Shown: positions 6,670 to 11,184 of the stretch, piece after piece | Layout of the letters: every line of letters begins with the position of its first letter | Position numbering within the stretch: position 1 is the stretch's first letter | Source of the DNA: Ferrovaceae bacterium | Lineage (GTDB): Bacteria; Pseudomonadota; Gammaproteobacteria; Burkholderiales; Ferrovaceae | Assembly (NCBI GenBank): GCA_027457225.1 | Contig: DAIDTL010000023.1 | Location: 1 to 11,184 of the forward strand | Length of the DNA stretch: 11,184 bases | Direction of reading: 5' to 3' | The notes under the pieces: generated by a model | What the model was told of the DNA's origin: nothing | What the model saw: only the letters and a program-made list of their open reading frames with translations | The model's database searches: none | Translations under genes and position numbers: made by a program

Positions 6670-7173
6670 TCAGCTTTTCGGGTCCAATACCTTGCGCGCA
6701 CTCTTGACGCCGGTCACGGGAAGACCGGCAGGATTTAACAATCCGATCTGTACAAGCACGCTGGCTTGATCCCAATAGATGTGTTCGTGAGAAATCTTGT
6801 CATCCATAAAGCCGACAATCACGGCAACGACCATCTCGACGGCTTTTCCGGTCGGCGCCACACCCGGCAGCAGCCAGTCAATGACAGTCGTGTGAGTGAA
6901 ACTGATGAATAACTCCTCGACAATCTGATCCTCTCCCACAGTGCGTGACACGCTCACCATCTTGACATCAGGCGGAAAGAATTTTCCGACAAGATGATCA
7001 CGATAAAAGGCGCGGACACCATCCTTGCCAACGCCACCTGCCATGGTGGGGACATGATTGAGATGAGGGTCATCGCTCATGGTGTCCATCGTGGTATCAA
7101 GATCGCCCGCGAGTTCCGCGCCAACGTGCTTTTCGAATAGCGCCACCATCTGCTGCTGTCGTTCGGATAACAT
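6670..7173 (-). CDS. NTF2-like / SnoaL-type domain protein
   Basis: 167 residues forming one alpha+beta cone domain of the NTF2/SnoaL (polyketide cyclase-like, ester cyclase) superfamily. Features include an N-terminal helix with the SERQQQMVALFEKHVGAELA pattern, HVPTMAGGVGKDGVRAFYRDH (40-60), WLLPGVAPTGK (100-110) and the conserved-looking HEHIYWDQASVLVQIGLL (129-146). I recall closely similar domains both as stand-alone proteins and next to or fused to dienelactone-hydrolase-like enzymes; no catalytic role is established for these. The ATG at 7173 has AGGAAA just upstream. It lies 45 bases after the diguanylate cyclase stop on the same strand, so it may be the second gene of that transcript, but nothing shows a functional link. 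Fold call good, function unknown. Confidence 0.75.
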   Translation of the reverse strand: MLSERQQQMVALFEKHVGAELAGDLDTTMDTMSDDPHLNHVPTMAGGVGKDGVRAFYRDHLVGKFFPPDVKMVSVSRTVGEDQIVEELFISFTHTTVIDWLLPGVAPTGKAVEMVVAVIVGFMDDKISHEHIYWDQASVLVQIGLLNPAGLPVTGVKSARKVLDPKS

Positions 7174-7218
7174 GGCGAGTTTCCTAAAATCGTCTGGCGT
7201 AACCGGAGAGAAGTGTGC

Positions 7219-8415
7219 TCAAGCGATAGTAGAGGTTGGCATTGACAGATTTGCGTATAACACCACCCGGTTACGGCCTTCCTGCTTGGCGCGGTAGAGC
7301 GCCTGATCGGCGGCCGAGACCAGCGTGGGCCAATCCAGACTGGTGCGCGTGGAGTCGGCTACGCCAATACTGACCGTACTCTTCAGAGTTTTGCCTTCCA
7401 TTTCCAGAATCATCGCTGCATAAGCTTCGCGCAGGCGTTCGGCCAGCACCAGAGCCTCTTGCTCCGTAGTGGAAAGCAGCAGAACGCAAAATTCCTCGCC
7501 GCCATAGCGGGCAAAGTAGTCGTCGGTTCGGACGGTGGTTTGTGCAATTGCCGCGAGACGTCGCAAAACCTCATCTCCGACTGGATGGCCGTAGTGGTCA
7601 TTGATCAATTTGAAATGGTCCACATCAATCATCATGATTGCCAACACATCGCCGGTTCGCGCACAACGCGCCAGCAACCGGGTGGCCTCTTCTTCCAGGC
7701 GACGGCGGGTGAATGCACCGGTTAGCATATCGCGCGAGGCAATTCTCTGGATATCTATTATCAGCCGGTAATTTACCATCAGTACAAAACCGAATGTCAC
7801 ACACAGCTGTACCGAGGCGCTTATAAAAAATGACAAAGAGTTGAGGGGTGTATTGGTATAGAGATTATAGGTCCCTGAAGGGGTGAATCCGATCATGAAC
7901 GCCCGCACGATCAGTAAAGTCGCCAGCGCGGCAAAGGACGCGCCGGTAAACCAGTAGGCCGTATTGAGCGGAGGCTCGATGCGAATGAGCAGCATCCGTG
8001 CGCAGGCAGCACAGCTCACGCCAAAAAGGAGGGAATTGGCGATGGAACGGGACCCCGCATCGGGATGCAGTACGCTAAACCAGAGGCTCTCGAAAAAGAC
8101 GATGCAGACGAACAATGCCGCTGCACCCCAGTGACGGGGTTCTTCCTTGAAAGTCTGGATGCCGGTGAATTGCAGGCCAAGTCCCGCAGCCACCAGAGTA
8201 GAGCCAAGGATCACGGCCCACTCATAGCCGGGTGCAGGAACAGAGTAGAAGTAGGCAGGGAGGAACCCCAGGCTGATGAGTAAACTGGCCAGAGCCCATT
8301 GGCGAACGCCACTACCGATGCTGCCCGCATGTAATCCCGCAAGCGCGAGCAGGCCGGAGAACAAGAATGCCAGGATGGCAAACATTACCAGGATCGTGTG
8401 AACATCAAGACTCAT
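7219..8415 (-). CDS. Membrane diguanylate cyclase (GGDEF domain)
   Basis: 398 residues. The N-terminal part (about 5-218) has roughly seven hydrophobic segments and no recognisable extracellular domain, so it is an integral-membrane sensor of unassigned type. The GGDEF domain (about 225-392) is complete: RDMLTGAFTRR at the start, MIDVDHFKLIND with metal-binding Asp264, the GGEEF active site at 305-309, and SIGVA and YRAKQEGRNRV near the end. An inhibitory-site motif RxxD (Arg296-Asp299) sits exactly five residues before GGEEF, so product inhibition by cyclic di-GMP is expected. It should make cyclic di-GMP from two GTP at the inner membrane. The ATG at 8415 has AAGG five bases upstream; an in-frame ATG at 8451 is rejected. 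No EAL or HD-GYP domain is attached. Confidence 0.92.
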   Translation of the reverse strand: MSLDVHTILVMFAILAFLFSGLLALAGLHAGSIGSGVRQWALASLLISLGFLPAYFYSVPAPGYEWAVILGSTLVAAGLGLQFTGIQTFKEEPRHWGAAALFVCIVFFESLWFSVLHPDAGSRSIANSLLFGVSCAACARMLLIRIEPPLNTAYWFTGASFAALATLLIVRAFMIGFTPSGTYNLYTNTPLNSLSFFISASVQLCVTFGFVLMVNYRLIIDIQRIASRDMLTGAFTRRRLEEEATRLLARCARTGDVLAIMMIDVDHFKLINDHYGHPVGDEVLRRLAAIAQTTVRTDDYFARYGGEEFCVLLLSTTEQEALVLAERLREAYAAMILEMEGKTLKSTVSIGVADSTRTSLDWPTLVSAADQALYRAKQEGRNRVVLYANLSMPTSTIA

Positions 8416-8574
8416 GCCAACCTTTAAAACGCCGCCTCGGGGCGTGCACAACTCCGACCGATCGTCATTAAGTGAAGTTTTGAAATCTGAAGACTTCCAA
8501 CGAAAGCGGTTGAGGCCAGTATAACAGCTGAAATTGGAGAGGTCGCTTTCTCCCGTAGCTATTGTCGCAATTGA
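8416..8574. other. Intergenic region upstream of the diguanylate cyclase
   Basis: These 159 bases lie between the end of the kinase gene and the start of the cyclase gene. They should hold the terminator of the former and the promoter of the latter. A weak stem (GGAGA/TCTCC, 8536-8553) is followed by only AATTT on the minus strand, so I do not call it a terminator. Confidence 0.4.
8518..8546 (-). promoter_or_regulatory. Weak promoter candidate for the diguanylate cyclase
   Basis: On the minus strand TATACT (8523-8518) matches the -10 consensus at five of six positions. At a 17-base spacing the -35 position reads GCGACC (8546-8541), matching only three of six. Transcription would start about 95 bases ahead of the ATG at 8415. 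Confidence 0.3.
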
Positions 8575-10329
8575 TCATTTGATAGCAAATTTAATACTCA
8601 GCAATACGATAATCGCAATCATAAGGATAAAAGAAACGCTTTTCCAGAATACGGCTGGATTACGATCAATAAGCGGCGTGCGTGTCTTTCCCATAAACGC
8701 CTTGTTTGGATGTCGCAGATCAAATACAAACTCGGACAATTCTTCGTAGCGCTTGCGCGGATCCGGATGGACCGCCTTCCTGATAGCCTCATCGATCCAG
8801 ACAGGAATCTCACGATCATCATTTAGTGTGGTGTTGTATTGTAGTTTCCTTTGCGAGGCTTTTGTTCTGGATTTGGGCACCTGGGTTCCATAAGGCAACT
8901 TCCCTGTGAGCATTTCATAAGCAATAATTCCCAGAGAGAAAATATCCGAGTGCGGCGACCCCCTTTCCCCTAAAAAATATTCCGGCGCAGCATATTGTGC
9001 AGCACCCAGCATGTTGTTCCGTTCGTGGGCCATTGCAATTTCCATGATGCCGGCAACGCTCGTCGAGCCAAAATCAATGATTTTCACTGTGCCTGTGCGA
9101 TCAATCATGACATTATCCGGCTTTAGATCCTGGTGCAACATTTCCAACCGGTGAAAAGCGCGTAGCCCTTTGGCAATTTGTTCAACAATGTTGCGTACGG
9201 TTTCCAGATCCGGTTTCGGATTATCGACCATCCACTGGGCCAATGTCTGCCCATCAATGAATTCTGTGACGACGTAGAGAAAGCTGCGGTTTCTGGTCTG
9301 TAAACAGGGTTTCAGCACATGTGCGCTATTGATGCGCCGGGCAACCCATTCTTCCATCAGAAACCTTTCCAGGTAAGCCGGATCGCCCTGAAGGTCAATT
9401 GAAGGTGTTTTTATGATGACCGTGGCGTTTGTTTCGACATCTACAGCCAAATAAATGTGGCTGCGGCTGCTGCCATGCACCTCCCTGATAATCCTGTACC
9501 CGTCAAAAACCATTCTCGCTTCCAGGATTGGCGGAAGAGGCAGTTCGGACAAATGCTGATAAATCTCGCTGGTCCCGGGGCCGGGTAATGCTTCGACCTT
9601 GACAACCTGAATGGTGAGGTTGTCCGTGCTTCCTCGCTGGTATGCTTCCTCCACGATAATTTTTGCGGCCCGATCCAGATCACCGCCATTGGCATTGATC
9701 GTTGCAATTATGAAATTGGAATCGACATGGTCATAAACACCATCTGTCACAAATACAAAAATGTCGTCCTTTTCCACATGCAGCGTTTGGTAGTCAATTT
9801 CAAGTTGTGGATTGATGCCCAGGGCGCGACTGAGGTAGGTTTGATCTGGCGACACCAAAATCCGATGATCATTGGTCAATTGCTCCAAGGCATGACGATC
9901 GCACAACTGGTAGATCCGTGAATCTCCCACATGGAAAATATGGGCAGTTGTGGACTTGATGACCATCACGCTCAGCGTGCACACATAGCACCGGTCTTTA
10001 TCGTAACGGTGCCGGCTTTGCTGGTTCTGTGAATGCAACCAGGAATTTGTTGCGGCCAATACTCGCTCCACCGAGGTCTTTACAGACCAGGCTTCCGAAG
10101 TGCAATAGTAATCCTCCAGAAAACCTGTTACTGCATATTGGCTGGCAATTTGGCTTACTTCGCTGCTACTGATCCCGTCGGCCACGGCAATGGCAACACC
10201 CTTTGAACTCAATTGAGGTTCCGTCGGTATGCAGACACCGTGAAAATCCTGATTGGTTTTCTTGCGCCCCTTATCAGAATATTGCCCTACAGAGATTTTT
10301 AGCTGATCTGTCTTAAATTTTGACGCCAT
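8575..10329 (-). CDS. Bifunctional PP2C phosphatase / Ser-Thr protein kinase with C-terminal membrane anchor
   Basis: 584 residues with two opposing enzymes in one chain. Residues about 10-245 are a PP2C-type protein phosphatase: NQD (26-28), VADGISSSE (49-57), HVGDSRIY (133-140), VTDGVYD (194-200) and STDNLT (234-239), keeping the metal-binding aspartates 51, 196 and 236. Residues about 275-540 are a Hanks-type kinase: VIIK with Lys307, HQDLKPDN with catalytic Asp401 (non-RD type), DFG 419-421, APE 448-450 and SDIFSLGIIAYEMLTGKLPY. The ATP loop (VHGSSRSHIYLA) lacks the usual GxGxxG. A hydrophobic helix (563-582) ends the protein, so both domains are cytoplasmic and membrane-tethered. It begins four bases after the channel gene and lacks a clear ribosome binding site, so translation is probably coupled. 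I recall this fusion family near nitrate/nitrite transport genes in other proteobacteria; its substrate here is unknown. Confidence 0.93.
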   Translation of the reverse strand: MASKFKTDQLKISVGQYSDKGRKKTNQDFHGVCIPTEPQLSSKGVAIAVADGISSSEVSQIASQYAVTGFLEDYYCTSEAWSVKTSVERVLAATNSWLHSQNQQSRHRYDKDRCYVCTLSVMVIKSTTAHIFHVGDSRIYQLCDRHALEQLTNDHRILVSPDQTYLSRALGINPQLEIDYQTLHVEKDDIFVFVTDGVYDHVDSNFIIATINANGGDLDRAAKIIVEEAYQRGSTDNLTIQVVKVEALPGPGTSEIYQHLSELPLPPILEARMVFDGYRIIREVHGSSRSHIYLAVDVETNATVIIKTPSIDLQGDPAYLERFLMEEWVARRINSAHVLKPCLQTRNRSFLYVVTEFIDGQTLAQWMVDNPKPDLETVRNIVEQIAKGLRAFHRLEMLHQDLKPDNVMIDRTGTVKIIDFGSTSVAGIMEIAMAHERNNMLGAAQYAAPEYFLGERGSPHSDIFSLGIIAYEMLTGKLPYGTQVPKSRTKASQRKLQYNTTLNDDREIPVWIDEAIRKAVHPDPRKRYEELSEFVFDLRHPNKAFMGKTRTPLIDRNPAVFWKSVSFILMIAIIVLLSIKFAIK

Positions 10330-10333
10330 AAAT

Positions 10334-11146
10334 TTAATCGAAAGAACGCCTTGGCGCTGTTTTAAGATGGGTGGTGTACAAGGTCAGCCCGGTGAACGAA
10401 AGTCCGCCGACCAGATTTCCAAGAACGGTTGGGATCTCGTTCCATATCATGTAATCCATAATCGAGAAATCCCCACCCATGAGCAAAGCGGATGGAAACA
10501 GAAACATGTTGACAACAGAATGTTCGAAGGTCATTCCAAAGAAGAGCATGATCGGCATCCACATGGCGATGACCTTGCCGCCAACCGAAGTGGAAATCAT
10601 GGCCCCAACAACACCGGTAGAGACCATCCAGTTACAGAGGACACCCCGAACAAATAATGTCAGCATTCCTGCCACACCATATTTTGCATATCCCAGGGTA
10701 CGGGCTACGCCGATACCGGCAATAACCTTGCCCACCTTATCCGGCTCAGTCGAGAAGCCGAATGTGAAGACAATTGCAATCAAAAAGGCCACTGTCAACG
10801 CGCCCAGAAAATTTCCGACAAACACGATTCCCCAATTCTTAAAAACACCACCAAGCGTCACCCCCGGACGTTTATCAATCAATGCAAGTGGTGTCAGGAC
10901 AAACACCCCGGTCAGAAGATCAAAGCCCAGCAGATACAGCATGCAGAAGCCAACGGGAAACAAAATTGCACCGATGATCGGATAGCCTGTCTGGACGGAG
11001 ACCGTCACCGCAAATACAGCGGCCAATGCGAGGATCGCGCCAGCCATATACGACCTGATCAGCACATCCCGGGTTGCCATGTAGATTTTCGACTCGCCAG
11101 CATCCACCATCTTTGTGACAAATTCAGAAGGGACTAAGTAGGCCAT
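10334..11146 (-). CDS. Formate/nitrite transporter (FNT) family channel, FocA/NirC-like
   Basis: 270 residues, the normal family length, with six transmembrane helices. FNT proteins are pentameric channels for small monovalent anions such as formate, nitrite or hydrosulfide. Family marks include the FPVGF motif (63-67), the DLLTG loop (76-80), NFLGAL (112-117), RGVLCNWMV (167-175) and FEHSVVNMF (207-215), with His209 at the central pore position. The N-terminal helix (VPSEFVTKMVDAGESKI) is the type that gates related channels. The C-terminal tail is short and basic, ending TAPRRSFD. The ATG at 11146 has AGGAG at 11155-11159, eight bases upstream. It is the first gene visible in a two-gene unit with the kinase/phosphatase. 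The kinase neighbour makes nitrite more likely than formate, but the substrate cannot be read with certainty. Confidence 0.92.
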   Translation of the reverse strand: MAYLVPSEFVTKMVDAGESKIYMATRDVLIRSYMAGAILALAAVFAVTVSVQTGYPIIGAILFPVGFCMLYLLGFDLLTGVFVLTPLALIDKRPGVTLGGVFKNWGIVFVGNFLGALTVAFLIAIVFTFGFSTEPDKVGKVIAGIGVARTLGYAKYGVAGMLTLFVRGVLCNWMVSTGVVGAMISTSVGGKVIAMWMPIMLFFGMTFEHSVVNMFLFPSALLMGGDFSIMDYMIWNEIPTVLGNLVGGLSFTGLTLYTTHLKTAPRRSFD

Positions 11147-11184
11147 GATGTTTGCTCCTAAATGCGCGATTGATCCGGCTGATC

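Noticed and set aside
8536..8553. GGAGA/TCTCC stem considered as terminator of the kinase gene
   Set aside because: Only five pairs, and followed on the minus strand by AATTT rather than a T-run.
10479..10985. Open frame of about 168 codons on the plus strand, opposite the FNT channel
   Set aside because: It lies wholly antisense to a well-supported channel gene and shows no domain-like pattern.
1..11184. Mobile elements, tRNA or rRNA genes, CRISPR repeats, toxin-antitoxin or defence genes
   Set aside because: Reading both strands, I found no transposase or integrase motifs, no terminal or regularly spaced repeats, and no RNA gene signature.

Overview
This 11.2 kb window looks like ordinary chromosome from a Gram-negative bacterium, most likely a betaproteobacterium (inference). 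The support is two lipobox proteins, a phasin for polyhydroxyalkanoate (PHA) granules, a PPK2-type polyphosphate kinase, a membrane diguanylate cyclase, and a formate/nitrite-type channel linked to a bifunctional Ser/Thr kinase/phosphatase. Base composition is moderate, visibly more G/C-rich around 2.0-3.0 kb and more A/T-rich in the kinase gene (8.6-10.3 kb). I see no insertion sequence, tRNA, rRNA, CRISPR array or phage gene. Genes are dense and the longest gap is 247 bases (5705-5951).

Layout. (1) 1-978, minus strand: a glycine-zipper lipoprotein followed by a DUF1614 membrane protein that runs off the left edge; the two are closely spaced and probably co-transcribed. (2) 1136-1924, minus: a PPK2 polyphosphate kinase, divergent from (3) 2015-4095, plus: a SAM-dependent methyltransferase with an N-terminal winged helix, then an aldo/keto reductase 29 bases downstream, forming a likely two-gene operon. 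(4) 4109-5704, minus: a phospholipase D superfamily lipoprotein resembling ClsC-type cardiolipin synthases, which ends 13 bases from the reductase. (5) 5952-6476, minus: a phasin with a readable promoter and possible operators. (6) 6670-8415, minus: an integral-membrane GGDEF diguanylate cyclase followed by an NTF2-like (SnoaL-type) protein. (7) 8575-11146, minus: a formate/nitrite transporter family channel followed after four bases by a PP2C phosphatase-Ser/Thr kinase fusion with a C-terminal membrane anchor.

How the parts may work together. The most distinctive unit is the channel plus kinase/phosphatase pair. Both opposing enzymes sit on one membrane-tethered chain encoded directly behind a nitrite/formate-type channel, which suggests reversible phosphorylation control of anion transport or nitrogen assimilation. 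The kinase has no clear ribosome binding site of its own, so its translation is probably coupled to that of the channel. Polyphosphate kinase, phasin and diguanylate cyclase are consistent with a storage and lifestyle-switching physiology, but the sequence does not show that they are functionally linked. All functional calls are by motif and remembered family resemblance; no database search was run.
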